Below are positions 51,958 to 59,773 of a DNA stretch of 64,000 nt, in pieces; the stretch's first letter is position 1; each line of letters starts with the position of its first letter. The notes beneath the pieces are model-generated. The model had not been told where the DNA came from. It made no database searches and saw only the letters and a program-made list of their open reading frames with translations. Position numbers and translations under genes: made by a program. This DNA comes from Pasteurellaceae bacterium LFhippo2 (GTDB lineage Bacteria; Pseudomonadota; Gammaproteobacteria; Enterobacterales; Pasteurellaceae): contig LEKJ01000061.1 in assembly GCA_029852775.1 (NCBI GenBank), positions 40,001 through 104,000 of the forward strand. Direction: 5' to 3'.

Positions 51958-53064
51958 CTAATTTAGCTGTTTTAACGAGCTAATCAGCGTTTCCATACCA
52001 ATATAGACTTTTTTCCACTTAACCGTAATTACTAATAGTCGCTTTTGGGCAATAAATTGCGGATAATTTTGCTGATACACCTGTAAAAAACGCAATACCC
52101 CTAAGCCGTAATTCACATCATTCGCACAGGATTGGAAAATATTATCAATCTGCTCAATCGGTAAATTTTGTGCAACTTTATTTGAATGGCTGTGGCTTGC
52201 AAAATGCAAATAAGGGATGCGCTGTTGTGCCACATATTCGTGAATATCTGGTGAATAACAAGCATAGCTTGCGGAAATTGCATCAACCTCTTTTTCAACT
52301 AACTGACGATAAGCCAATAAAATACTATTTTTATCTTCAACACAAAAACCAGCGGTTTCAAGCTGTAGCATTCTGCCATTAATTCCCCCTTGCTGATTAA
52401 TCGTTTCTATCGCAAGCTGAGTACCACTGACTAACTCTTGTGCATCAATTTGCCCTAATCCCTCTGCAACGTAGGGTACGCCAATAGTTATCGGGCGCCC
52501 CTTATTCTGCTTAATTGCAAAAATCGGCATAGAACTACCCACTTGTAGATCTTTGGCGATCTGTTCTATTTTATGAGTAGCTAACACTGCTGTTTCCAAA
52601 TTACCAGGGGTTGGTAAACAGTACAGATTTTTACTCACAGCAAACACCGCCAACATTGTTCGGCTCTCAATCCCTGTTTTCTCAAACAGATGTTCAATAT
52701 GCTTTTCAATGGTGCGCTCACTGATATAGAGCTGGGCGGAGATCTCTTTATTCGTAAGGCCTGAACTTACTAAAGTAAGTATTTCCAATTCTCGCTTGCT
52801 GAGTTCAAAAGGTAAGGTTACCTCTTTTGCTTGCACCAAATTAAAAATCTGCTTATGGCGCAAAAAAGAGATTTCTAACCAGATAGGTTGTTTCGGGTGA
52901 CGATAGAAGAAACTCAAAAAGTCACGCTTGGAAATTAATAATGCTTGAGCGTAGCCAACAATTTCAGGAAGAGCAGAAAAATAGTCTGCTCCGCTTTTAT
53001 CTTCCCACTCTAAAATATTGCCTTTGTTATCGACCAAACATGACCAATCTGTTCTTTTATTCAT
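51958..53064 (-). CDS. LuxR-type regulator, truncated product ending at UAG
   Basis: This 368-aa product can be made from the ATG at 53064 (AAAGGAG 6 nt upstream; the preceding GTG is not needed). It keeps the complete DNA-binding domain LSKRELEILTLVSSGLTNKEIS / ISERTIEKHIEHLFEKTGI and only the first lobe of the ligand-binding domain (TIGVPYVAEGLGQIDAQELV). Such a product might bind DNA without normal ligand control. The N-terminal 80 residues resemble a small PAS-like sensor but were not identified. Confidence 0.7.
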   Translation of the reverse strand: MNKRTDWSCLVDNKGNILEWEDKSGADYFSALPEIVGYAQALLISKRDFLSFFYRHPKQPIWLEISFLRHKQIFNLVQAKEVTLPFELSKRELEILTLVSSGLTNKEISAQLYISERTIEKHIEHLFEKTGIESRTMLAVFAVSKNLYCLPTPGNLETAVLATHKIEQIAKDLQVGSSMPIFAIKQNKGRPITIGVPYVAEGLGQIDAQELVSGTQLAIETINQQGGINGRMLQLETAGFCVEDKNSILLAYRQLVEKEVDAISASYACYSPDIHEYVAQQRIPYLHFASHSHSNKVAQNLPIEQIDNIFQSCANDVNYGLGVLRFLQVYQQNYPQFIAQKRLLVITVKWKKVYIGMETLISSLKQLN

Positions 53065-53152
53065 CACTCACTCCTTTAGGGCGTGCAACATAACAGAAAG
53101 CGCATTGTTTTTTAATGATATTTCTCAAAGATCCTATTACAACCGCAAAATA

Positions 53153-53168
53153 TACGTGTTTCCACGTA
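53153..53168 (-). promoter_or_regulatory. Inverted repeat TACGTG-TTTC-CACGTA upstream of the regulator
   Basis: Perfect 6-bp arms with a 4-bp spacer lie 89-104 bp upstream of the regulator ATG. NarL/LuxR-type proteins often bind such TAC-headed inverted heptamers. The shared ATACGTRTTT with the tor promoter palindrome suggests one regulator acting on both, possibly with autoregulation. Confidence 0.5.
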
Positions 53169-53189
53169 CTTATGATTTCTAAATCACAC

Positions 53190-53225
53190 AAAAATCCCCA
53201 TTAACTTTTGTTAATGGGGATCTAT
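53190..53225 (-). terminator. Terminator of the OYE gene, identical to 46678-46713
   Basis: The same 12-bp stem ATCCCCATTAAC / GTTAATGGGGAT and flanks recur as a 36-bp exact copy of the torD terminator. It stands 18 bp after the stop of the flavoenzyme gene at 53244. Confidence 0.9.
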
Positions 53226-53243
53226 ATCACATCATCAATTAGA

Positions 53244-54380
53244 TTAAATATCCATCACCTGACGTTCCATTCCTTTCACAGGCGGTAACCACGCAAAAGT
53301 ACCTTGCAATGTCATTGATAACATCTGCGCTGGTAAACGGTATTCATCCGCACGTTCAGGATCGATTTCCGTTTGAATTTCATTATCGCGACCTTGCTCT
53401 GCTAATTCTGCCCAGTTTGGATTTAATAAAATCGTTTTACCTAGCGCGATAAATTCAGACCAACCCGTTGCGAGTGCTTCAGAAGCATCTTTTGCCGTAT
53501 AGATATTACCTACACCAATTAATGGTAATTTACCGCCGATACGTTGGTGTAATTGCTCAATACGAGTACGAGTTTCATCTGCGCCACGACGTGCTAACTT
53601 GTAGAAATCCCATAATGAAACGTGTAAGTACTGTAATGGTTTTTCCACTAATGCGTCGATTAATGCGAAAGTTTCTGCCATTGTAATCCCATTTTCACCC
53701 GCTTCTTCAGACGAAAAACGGTAACCGACAATAAAGTCAGGACGATTATGTTTTTTCACAATGTCAGTTACTGCGTCCACCACAGCTAATGGGAAACGTA
53801 AACGGTTTTCAAGGCTACCGCCCCACTCGTCTGTACGTTGGTTTGATTGCGCTGAGAAGAATTGTTGAATTAAGTAATTGTTTGCACCGTGAATTTCCAC
53901 ACCGTCAAAACCTGCGACTAAGGCTAATTCCGCTGCTCGTGCATAGCTCGCAACCATATTACGCACCTGCTCGCCTGTCATCTCTTTTGCACCTGTTGGC
54001 TCGTGTGCTGACGGAGCAAAGATTTCGCTATTTGGGTTTAATTCAGGGATTGACTGCCAACCACCGTGATGAATTTGTAATAACGCTTTTGCACCTTGTT
54101 TATGTGCAATTTCAGCCACTTCACGTAAGCTCGGTAAATCTTCTTCACCAATCGCCTCTGGCTGACCATAGAATGCTTTACCACCGTTTTCAACTAAAGT
54201 TGCTGCGGCAATAAATAGACCAAAGCCTTCAAAACGGTTGTTTAAGAAACGGCGTTCATCAGCGGTGATATGACCGTTTTCATCAGATGATAAGTGCGTT
54301 AAAGGTGCAACTACTAAACGGTTTTTTAGAGTTACGCCATTGTTAAGTGTATAGCTTTGAAATAGATTTTCGTGTGCCAT
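53244..54380 (-). CDS. NADH:flavin oxidoreductase of the Old Yellow Enzyme family
   Basis: This 378-aa TIM-barrel FMN enzyme has NRLVVAPLTHLSSDENGH at the N-terminus, the substrate His pair in LLQIHHGG, and DGVEIHGANNYLIQQFFSAQ. The best family fit is the YqiG/NADH-dependent flavin oxidoreductase branch. Its natural substrate is unknown; such enzymes reduce activated alkenes or quinones. It is downstream of an ArsR-type gene in the same direction, suggesting that the regulator controls it. Confidence 0.85.
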   Translation of the reverse strand: MAHENLFQSYTLNNGVTLKNRLVVAPLTHLSSDENGHITADERRFLNNRFEGFGLFIAAATLVENGGKAFYGQPEAIGEEDLPSLREVAEIAHKQGAKALLQIHHGGWQSIPELNPNSEIFAPSAHEPTGAKEMTGEQVRNMVASYARAAELALVAGFDGVEIHGANNYLIQQFFSAQSNQRTDEWGGSLENRLRFPLAVVDAVTDIVKKHNRPDFIVGYRFSSEEAGENGITMAETFALIDALVEKPLQYLHVSLWDFYKLARRGADETRTRIEQLHQRIGGKLPLIGVGNIYTAKDASEALATGWSEFIALGKTILLNPNWAELAEQGRDNEIQTEIDPERADEYRLPAQMLSMTLQGTFAWLPPVKGMERQVMDI

Positions 54381-54417
54381 TTTGTGTCCTTATATTGTTA
54401 TAAATTAAATGTTTATA

Positions 54418-54435
54418 GGTTTAAAAATATAAACC
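54418..54435 (-). promoter_or_regulatory. Inverted repeat upstream of the OYE gene, probable ArsR operator
   Basis: GGTTTA-AAAATA-TAAACC has perfect 6-bp arms and stands 38 bp upstream of the OYE ATG. It shares TTTAAAAATWTAAA with the palindrome ahead of the arsR-type gene. Confidence 0.5.
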
Positions 54436-54464
54436 CATTTATCAAAAATAAATGCCTAAAATGG

Positions 54465-54773
54465 CTAAGATTTTAGGCAATCGCTTTCCATTGAATTAAC
54501 TAATGCTTTCAGCTTTGCAAGCTCTTGACGCATTGAGATACTGTAAAAACGCTCTTTACCAATCTGCTCTACTGTCACCACATTAGCTTGTAGCATAATC
54601 TTTAAATGATGTGAAACCGCAGGACGAGATAAATGCAACTGCTCTGTGAGCTGATTAACATTCATTGCGCCATTATCAAACAGTAATTTCAGGATCTTAT
54701 GGCGATTTTCATCACTTAATACAGTGCACACAGGAATACATTCACGCAACAGCGACATTGTTTGTTGTGACAT
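54465..54773 (-). CDS. ArsR-family transcriptional regulator
   Basis: This 102-aa winged-helix protein has the recognition region VNQLTEQLHLSRPAVSHHLKIMLQANVV and a downstream ERFYSIS wing. No classical CxC metal site is seen in the recognition helix; three Cys (residues 12, 16 and 99) might serve redox or ligand sensing. AAAGGAG lies 6 nt before the ATG. It probably represses itself and the OYE gene next to it. Confidence 0.88.
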   Translation of the reverse strand: MSQQTMSLLRECIPVCTVLSDENRHKILKLLFDNGAMNVNQLTEQLHLSRPAVSHHLKIMLQANVVTVEQIGKERFYSISMRQELAKLKALVNSMESDCLKS

Positions 54774-54797
54774 TGTATGCTCCTTTATGTTGATAAG

Positions 54798-54811
54798 TTT
54801 AAAAATTTAAA
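54798..54811 (-). promoter_or_regulatory. Palindrome TTTAAAAATTTAAA upstream of the arsR-type gene
   Basis: This 14-bp symmetric site lies 25 bp before the ArsR-type ATG and matches the core of the inverted repeat at 54418-54435, so it is a candidate autoregulatory operator. The A/T-rich composition makes chance matches possible. Confidence 0.45.
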
Positions 54812-54921
54812 TGGATCATAGAGAGATATTGCATTCAACGCAAGCGGTTTTATTTGGTTAGTTTTTTGCAAAAGGGCTAATTTGACTTATACTAGCTTCT
54901 TTTATTCTCTCTCGGATTACT

Positions 54922-55560
54922 ATGACTTGGCAAACTTGGCTCCTTTTTATTAGCTCTACTTTCTTTGTATCCGCCACCCCAGGCTCAAATATGCTACTCG
55001 CCTTTCAATTTGGCTTGAACTATGGCTTTAAGAAAACCCTCTATACCTTAGCAGGTTTAACACTAGGATTATTTATTTTACTGGCTATTTCATTGTCTTT
55101 TATCGGCTGGTTAAGCCAAACAGCCCCGATTGCTTTTGAAATAATGAAAGTCTGCGCCTCGCTCTATTTAGCGTACTTAGGATTACAAATATGGCGCTCA
55201 GCAAAGGAACCTCTAGGTAAAAGTGAAGAGATCCGAGTGATCCCAGAACCATTAGAATTATTTAAAACAGGGGTATGGGTATCACTGTCTAACCCTAAAG
55301 CAATTCTCTTTTTCTCAGCATTGTTCCCCAAATTTTTAAATCCAAAGGTTGAGTTATTTCCGCAATATGTGATTTTGACTATTTCATTTTTTGTGATCGA
55401 AACCATTTGGCAAATTATCTATACCGTAAGCGGTAAAGCACTTTCTGCTTGGCTCGGGGTTGGGAAACGTTTGATGTGGCTAAACCGTATTTGTGCATTG
55501 ATCTTTATTGGCTTAGCAATGGGATTATTGTGGGATATTTGGTTGGCATTAAGATTGTAG
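54922..55560 (+). CDS. LysE/RhtB-family amino-acid exporter
   Basis: This 212-aa inner-membrane protein has five to six helices, with the family start LLFISSTFFVSATPGSNMLLAFQFGLNYGFKKTLYTLAG and GVWVSLSNPKAILFFSALFPKFL. Such proteins export amino acids or derivatives by proton exchange; substrate cannot be told. It is divergent from the ArsR-type gene. Confidence 0.9.
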   Translation: MTWQTWLLFISSTFFVSATPGSNMLLAFQFGLNYGFKKTLYTLAGLTLGLFILLAISLSFIGWLSQTAPIAFEIMKVCASLYLAYLGLQIWRSAKEPLGKSEEIRVIPEPLELFKTGVWVSLSNPKAILFFSALFPKFLNPKVELFPQYVILTISFFVIETIWQIIYTVSGKALSAWLGVGKRLMWLNRICALIFIGLAMGLLWDIWLALRL

Positions 55561-55627
55561 TTAGTTGAAAAACTGTTTTAAGAAATTCTTAATATTCGAA
55601 ATAGGAACTCTCGGTTCTTTATATTTC

Positions 55628-55691
55628 GCTGTATTTAATCATAAAAAATCTGCCCCTTAAAGTTAGAAAGCTAATCCAATTTTAAGGGGCA
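55628..55691 (-). mobile_element. Relic of an insertion-sequence end, now a terminator
   Basis: On the minus strand it reads GGGGC..., then TTAAAATTGGATTA, then AGATTTTTTATGATTAAATACAGC, where ATG and the codons MIKYS look like the start of a transposase orfA cut off after five codons. The closely related relic at 60913-60986 supports this. The outer parts TGCCCCTTAAA (55651-55661) and TTTAAGGGGCA (55681-55691) now form a perfect stem followed by TTTTTTA, which serves as terminator of the gene at 55707. The IS3-type assignment is inference. Confidence 0.5.
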
Positions 55692-55706
55692 AATCAAAAT
55701 TAATAA

Positions 55707-56228
55707 TTATTGTGCTGAAGTTTCTGTTTTTACTTCGAAAGTAGGCTCAATACGCTCTGGTTTAGCTGGCTCTACAGATTTTTCTTGAGTTTTGATCTCT
55801 TTTCTTTCTCTTGTTGCACGAATCACTGCATATAGGAAGAATAAACCAAAGAATAAATCACCTGCGCCATAATAACTAAAGAAGAACGCTAAATCTGGAG
55901 AGTTGGTTTTAAGCTGAGTTAGAGTCTCTTGATTTTCTGCAAACCATAGCGCCCAAGCTGCTACATAAACCATTTTTTCAATAAAGAAAACAAAAAGTAA
56001 CTTTGGTACTTTATAAAATGAGAAAGATACCGATAAATAGGCCAATCCCCATAAAATAATACTCACTTGGCCTAACCAAGAAAACACCACAGGGTCAATA
56101 GTTGCAATGGTTTGGTCTGTAAAAAGTTTGGTTGGATAAAGGATTCCAACAAGGTTATAAAAACCTGCAAGTAAAAATACAAATGAAATTACATTATCAA
56201 AAAAGGGACGTTTTGTCGCTGTAGTCAT
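55707..56228 (-). CDS. Uncharacterised four-helix membrane protein
   Basis: This 173-aa protein was not recognised. Four transmembrane segments are visible (about 11-31, 44-64, 74-95, 110-132), followed by a charged tail of 40 residues rich in Lys, Glu and Pro (EIKTQEKSVEPAKPERIEP). It is a single gene ending at the IS-relic terminator. The codon usage looks like its neighbours. Confidence 0.75.
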   Translation of the reverse strand: MTTATKRPFFDNVISFVFLLAGFYNLVGILYPTKLFTDQTIATIDPVVFSWLGQVSIILWGLAYLSVSFSFYKVPKLLFVFFIEKMVYVAAWALWFAENQETLTQLKTNSPDLAFFFSYYGAGDLFFGLFFLYAVIRATRERKEIKTQEKSVEPAKPERIEPTFEVKTETSAQ

Positions 56229-56343
56229 AGATACCTCGAGTATAAAAATAAAAGTGGATTATTCTAACATTTCACTCTCAAAATGAAGTATTAATTCATA
56301 ACTTTTTGCAAATTTTTTGCGAAATCGAACCGGTTGTAAGTCA

Positions 56344-57342
56344 CTAGCCCATCAAAGTTTTATTTGGCTCATTTGCAATTTCTCTCGCAAGCTTAGGAAC
56401 TAGATAGCCAGATGTAATGCGTTGCAGTTCACGATAAATCTCAAACGCACGGACATCATCAATATAAAAATGGCTTGCGCCTTCCACTTTATCTAATAAA
56501 TGAAGATAATAAGGCAATATGCCGTAGCTAAATAATTTATCGCTCAATGCTTTCAGCGTTTCAGCATTGTCATTAATATTTTTAAGCAACACAGATTGAT
56601 TCAACAAGACTACATTTGCTTGTTTAAGCTGCTGCATTTTTTGAGCAAAAAACACATCGATCTCATTTACGTGATTAATATGAGTCACCAACACCACATT
56701 TAAGCGAGATTTTGATAATCGATCACACAATTCATCTGTAATTCGATTTGGAATAACAACAGGTAAACGGCTATGAATACGCAATGTTTTCACGTGAGTA
56801 ATTTTCTCTAATTCCGCTAAGAGCCAATCCATTTCGCTATCTTTAGCCATCAAAGGATCACCACCTGACAAAATTACTTCTTCCACTTCTATATGTTCAG
56901 AAATATAAGCCAAACTTTGTAGCCAGGTCTCTTTGCCACTTTTAACTTCATCATAGGGAAAATGACGGCGGAAGCAGTAACGGCAATTAATCGCACAGCT
57001 ATTTTTAACCATAAATAACAAGCGATTATGATATTTATGTAAAATATTAGGCGCAGGAGAGTGCTGCTCTTCAAGCGGATCTTTGACAAAACCATCGGCT
57101 TGCAGAAACTCGCTAGATAAAGACATTGATTGCAAAAAAAGCGGGTCATTTTTGTCTTTTTTTTGCATTTTTTCTGCAAAAGGACGAGGCACTCGCAATG
57201 CAAAGAGCTTACGAGCAAGAACATCCTGTTCAAATTCTTTGGGATCAAGTTCAAGATAATTTAATAGGTCAACTGGATTATTAAAAGCTTGGGCAAGATC
57301 GATTAACCATTGAGGCTTTGAAGGGGTAAAACTAATGTTCAA
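56344..57342 (-). CDS. epmB: EF-P beta-lysylation protein EpmB
   Basis: This 332-aa radical-SAM enzyme has the cluster motif CAINCRYCFRRHF (about residues 115-127) and VILSGGDPLMAKD. EpmB is a lysine 2,3-aminomutase that makes beta-lysine for attachment to EF-P Lys34. The substrate gene efp lies nearby at 58158 on the other strand. The partner EpmA is not in this window. Confidence 0.93.
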   Translation of the reverse strand: MNISFTPSKPQWLIDLAQAFNNPVDLLNYLELDPKEFEQDVLARKLFALRVPRPFAEKMQKKDKNDPLFLQSMSLSSEFLQADGFVKDPLEEQHSPAPNILHKYHNRLLFMVKNSCAINCRYCFRRHFPYDEVKSGKETWLQSLAYISEHIEVEEVILSGGDPLMAKDSEMDWLLAELEKITHVKTLRIHSRLPVVIPNRITDELCDRLSKSRLNVVLVTHINHVNEIDVFFAQKMQQLKQANVVLLNQSVLLKNINDNAETLKALSDKLFSYGILPYYLHLLDKVEGASHFYIDDVRAFEIYRELQRITSGYLVPKLAREIANEPNKTLMG

Positions 57343-57365
57343 ACAGGATTCCTTTAAATCAAAAT

Positions 57366-57387
57366 ATCCCCCATTAAAAAGGGGGAT
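57366..57387 (-). terminator. Terminator of the gene at 57400
   Basis: On the minus strand, the stem ATCCCCC / GGGGGAT is followed by ATTTTGATTT, 12 bp after the stop. Confidence 0.65.
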
Positions 57388-57399
57388 TCAGGGCATTTA

Positions 57400-57993
57400 T
57401 TATTGAGAAATCACACACGCGACAGGTGCATTGCTTCTATCTACCATCACAGTTGGAGTTAATTGTGTATTCGCAGTGCTAATTAAATATTGCACACCAT
57501 TTAAGCAATAACGTAAATAGCCCGCTGATTTTTCGATTAAATACGGATCTTGAGGATCGATTGATTTAAAAGTCGGAATAGCTGGCACCGCTTGCTGAAC
57601 TTGCTGATTTAATTGCGCCATTGGCTCTGCATTTGCTGTAGCAGTTTCGGCTGCTGGGTTAGCTGTTTGCGCTTGAGCTTCTGTTGGCGATAGCATATCA
57701 CTTAAAATATAACCAGCCATTGCGCCCGTTAGGAAATTTCCCATACGGTTACCCTGTGCAGCTTGAGCTGTTGCAGCTTGTTGCCCCATTGCTTTTGGCG
57801 GAGTGTTATTAAAATCCGCGTCTTGCTTCTGTTGCTGAGCCTGTTGTTTTGGAGCTTGTTGTTGGATTGGTTGCTTTTTTTGAACTACAGGCATTGAGCT
57901 ACGGCTTGATTTAAAGCTTCCACCACGTTTTGCTTCTGCAACACCAGCTACAGATAACGCTAATACTAATGCACTAATAACACTTTTCTTCAA
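57400..57993 (-). CDS. Uncharacterised secreted protein, Gln/Ala-rich
   Basis: This 197-aa protein was not recognised. It has a Sec signal peptide (MKKSVISALVLALSVAGVAEA, cleavage probably after AEA), a Ser/Arg/Gly-rich start, a Gln-rich low-complexity stretch (about 38-60), a short hydrophobic Gly-containing segment NFLTGAMAGYILSDML, and a C-terminal part with two Cys (QYLISTANTQ...VACVISQ region). The envelope location is inferred from the signal. It is placed between epmB and efp, and the intergenic region with efp is divergent. Confidence 0.75.
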   Translation of the reverse strand: MKKSVISALVLALSVAGVAEAKRGGSFKSSRSSMPVVQKKQPIQQQAPKQQAQQQKQDADFNNTPPKAMGQQAATAQAAQGNRMGNFLTGAMAGYILSDMLSPTEAQAQTANPAAETATANAEPMAQLNQQVQQAVPAIPTFKSIDPQDPYLIEKSAGYLRYCLNGVQYLISTANTQLTPTVMVDRSNAPVACVISQ

Positions 57994-58157
57994 TTTTAAT
58001 CTCCTATCAAGTGAGGTGTAAAAACAGTTGGATTATACAATAAAATAAAAGTTGCGCTAACTGAATAAAATAATTTTAGAAAAAGATGATTTTATTGTAT
58101 TATGTACGCCTTTTTACAAACTGCCCTTTGGGCTTATTTTTTATCTTGAGGATAACA

Positions 58158-58724
58158 ATGGCTAACTACAGCACTAACGACTTTAAACCAGGTTTAAAAT
58201 TCATCCAAGATGGTGAACCTTGTGTGATCGTTGAAAACGAATTCGTAAAACCAGGTAAAGGTCAAGCATTTACTCGTACTAAAATCCGTAAATTAATCTC
58301 TGGTAAAGTATTAGAGATCAACTTCAAATCTGGTACTTCAGTTGAAGCTGCGGACGTTGTAGATTATAACTACACATACTCTTATAAAGATGAAGACTTC
58401 TGGTACTTTATGCACCCAGAAACTTTTGAACAAATCTCTGTAGATTCAAAAGCTTTAGGCGATAACGATAAATGGTTAGTTGACCAAGCAGAATGTGTAA
58501 TCACTTTATGGAACGGTTCTGCAATCGCAGTAACTCCACCAAACTTCGTTGAGTTAGAAATCACTGAAACTGATCCAGGTTTAAAAGGTGATACAGCAGG
58601 TACTGGCGGTAAACCAGCAACATTAAGCACTGGCGCTGTGGTACGTGTTCCTTTATTCGTACAAATCGGTGAAGTAATCCGTGTTGATACACGTTCAGGT
58701 GAATACGTTTCACGTGTAAAATAA
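58158..58724 (+). CDS. efp: Translation elongation factor P
   Basis: This 188-aa protein relieves ribosome stalling at polyproline. The modified lysine is Lys34 in [10 protein letters not shown], the site of beta-lysylation by EpmA/EpmB. The ATG at 58158 (GAGGA upstream) gives exactly the E. coli length; a longer upstream frame lacks family sequence. A strong terminator follows. Confidence 0.98.
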   Translation: MANYSTNDFKPGLKFIQDGEPCVIVENEFVKPGKGQAFTRTKIRKLISGKVLEINFKSGTSVEAADVVDYNYTYSYKDEDFWYFMHPETFEQISVDSKALGDNDKWLVDQAECVITLWNGSAIAVTPPNFVELEITETDPGLKGDTAGTGGKPATLSTGAVVRVPLFVQIGEVIRVDTRSGEYVSRVK

Positions 58725-58744
58725 TCAATTTTTGATTTTTATCT

Positions 58745-58772
58745 AATCCCCTACTTGCTAGGGGATTTTTTT
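58745..58772 (+). terminator. Terminator of efp
   Basis: The perfect 9-bp stem AATCCCCTA / TAGGGGATT is followed by a run of T. Confidence 0.9.
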
Positions 58773-58861
58773 ATCTGTTTTTCAAAACTTTATAATGAAA
58801 ATGCTGTCATAATCAGGTACAATCTTGACACTTTCGTATTATCAGTAAAGAGGAAAAACTT

Positions 58862-59074
58862 ATGTCAATTCTTGATCAATTAGAAGACAAAATTAAACAA
58901 GCAGTTGAAACAATTCAATTACTTCAATTAGAAGTTGAAGAGCTAAAAGGCAAAAACGATGAAGCAAATCGTGCAAACGAAGCATTACGCAATGAACACG
59001 AGCAATTAAAAAATGAACACCAAGCGTTCCAAGATCGCTTACGTTCACTTTTAGGCCAAATCGATAACGTTTAA
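58862..59074 (+). CDS. zapB: Cell division protein ZapB
   Basis: This 70-aa protein is a single coiled coil (ILDQLEDKIKQAVETIQLLQ onwards with regular Leu/Ile heptads). ZapB bridges ZapA and the chromosome-terminus protein MatP at the Z-ring. The length is close to the E. coli protein (about 80 aa). It stands alone between two terminators. Confidence 0.9.
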   Translation: MSILDQLEDKIKQAVETIQLLQLEVEELKGKNDEANRANEALRNEHEQLKNEHQAFQDRLRSLLGQIDNV

Positions 59075-59087
59075 TTCTTATCTACCT

Positions 59088-59119
59088 AAAACGGCTAATC
59101 TTTCGGTTAGCCGTTTTTC
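59088..59119 (+). terminator. Terminator of zapB
   Basis: The stem AACGGCTAA / TTAGCCGTT with an 8-nt loop is followed by TTT and CTTT. Confidence 0.9.
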
Positions 59120-59148
59120 TTTATAATTCATCCTACAAATAAAAATTT

Positions 59149-59727
59149 ATGGCTAAACTCTATTTTTACTATTCAACGATGAATGCTGGTAAATCAACTA
59201 CTCTGCTTCAATCTTCTTATAATTATCAAGAGCGTGGAATGAATACGCTAGTTTATACAGCCGCCATTGATGATCGCTACGGTGTAGGAAAGGTTGCTTC
59301 TCGTATCGGTATTTCGCAAGACGCGGAACTCTTCCATTCTGAAACAGATATGTTTGCTGAAATAAAATCTGCATTGGCACAAAAAACGTTACATTGTATC
59401 TTAATTGATGAAGCACAATTTCTCACTAAAGCGCAAGTGTATCAACTCACTGAAGTTGTTGATAAATTACGTATCCCTGTATTGTGTTATGGCTTACGTA
59501 CCGATTTCCAAGCCGAATTATTTGAGGGAAGTCGCTATTTATTAGCTTGGGCGGATCAATTAGAAGAGTTAAAAACCATTTGTTACTGTGGCCGAAAAGC
59601 AAATTTCGTTATTCGAATGAATGAAAATGGTGAGGCTGTAAAAGATGGGAATCAAATTCAGATTGGTGGCAATAGCACTTATCTTTCTGTATGCCGAGAG
59701 CACTATAAAGAAAAGCTAGGAATGTAA
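59149..59727 (+). CDS. tdk: Thymidine kinase
   Basis: This 192-aa protein is a class II thymidine kinase with P-loop [15 protein letters not shown] (residues 8-22), [11 protein letters not shown] with the acidic residue, and a zinc-binding lasso with CYCGRKA and CREHYKEK. It phosphorylates thymidine in the salvage pathway. The length is near that of E. coli Tdk (205). Confidence 0.97.
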   Translation: MAKLYFYYSTMNAGKSTTLLQSSYNYQERGMNTLVYTAAIDDRYGVGKVASRIGISQDAELFHSETDMFAEIKSALAQKTLHCILIDEAQFLTKAQVYQLTEVVDKLRIPVLCYGLRTDFQAELFEGSRYLLAWADQLEELKTICYCGRKANFVIRMNENGEAVKDGNQIQIGGNSTYLSVCREHYKEKLGM

Positions 59728-59773
59728 TTTTCAGAATATATTGATGGGCAGCACTCGCCCATCATCATATTAG

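Larger units (their letters stand above)
51331..53064 (-). pseudogene. LuxR-type regulator with PBP-like sensor domain, split by an in-frame UAG
   Basis: The whole frame would encode 578 codons before the final stop, with one TAG at codon 369 (51960-51958). Both sides stay in the same frame and continue one Leu/Ile/Val-binding-protein-like domain: SSLKQLN before the stop and TVDIIELDQ after it align as one strand of that fold. The order is a small N-terminal domain (1-80), a NarL/LuxR helix-turn-helix (87-145), and the binding-protein domain (190-578). No signal peptide is present, so the sensor domain would be in the cytoplasm. It could be a recent nonsense allele, a two-piece protein, or a UAG with partial suppression. 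The torE operon lies directly downstream. Confidence 0.8.

Noticed and set aside
51955-51960. UAG in the regulator as a pyrrolysine or selenocysteine codon
   Set aside because: Selenocysteine uses UGA; pyrrolysine needs a dedicated synthetase and tRNA not known in this family. Nonsense mutation or simple read-through is more economical.
53789-54214. Open frame of 141 aa opposite the OYE gene
   Set aside because: It is a shadow of the conserved flavoenzyme; no Shine-Dalgarno or domain.
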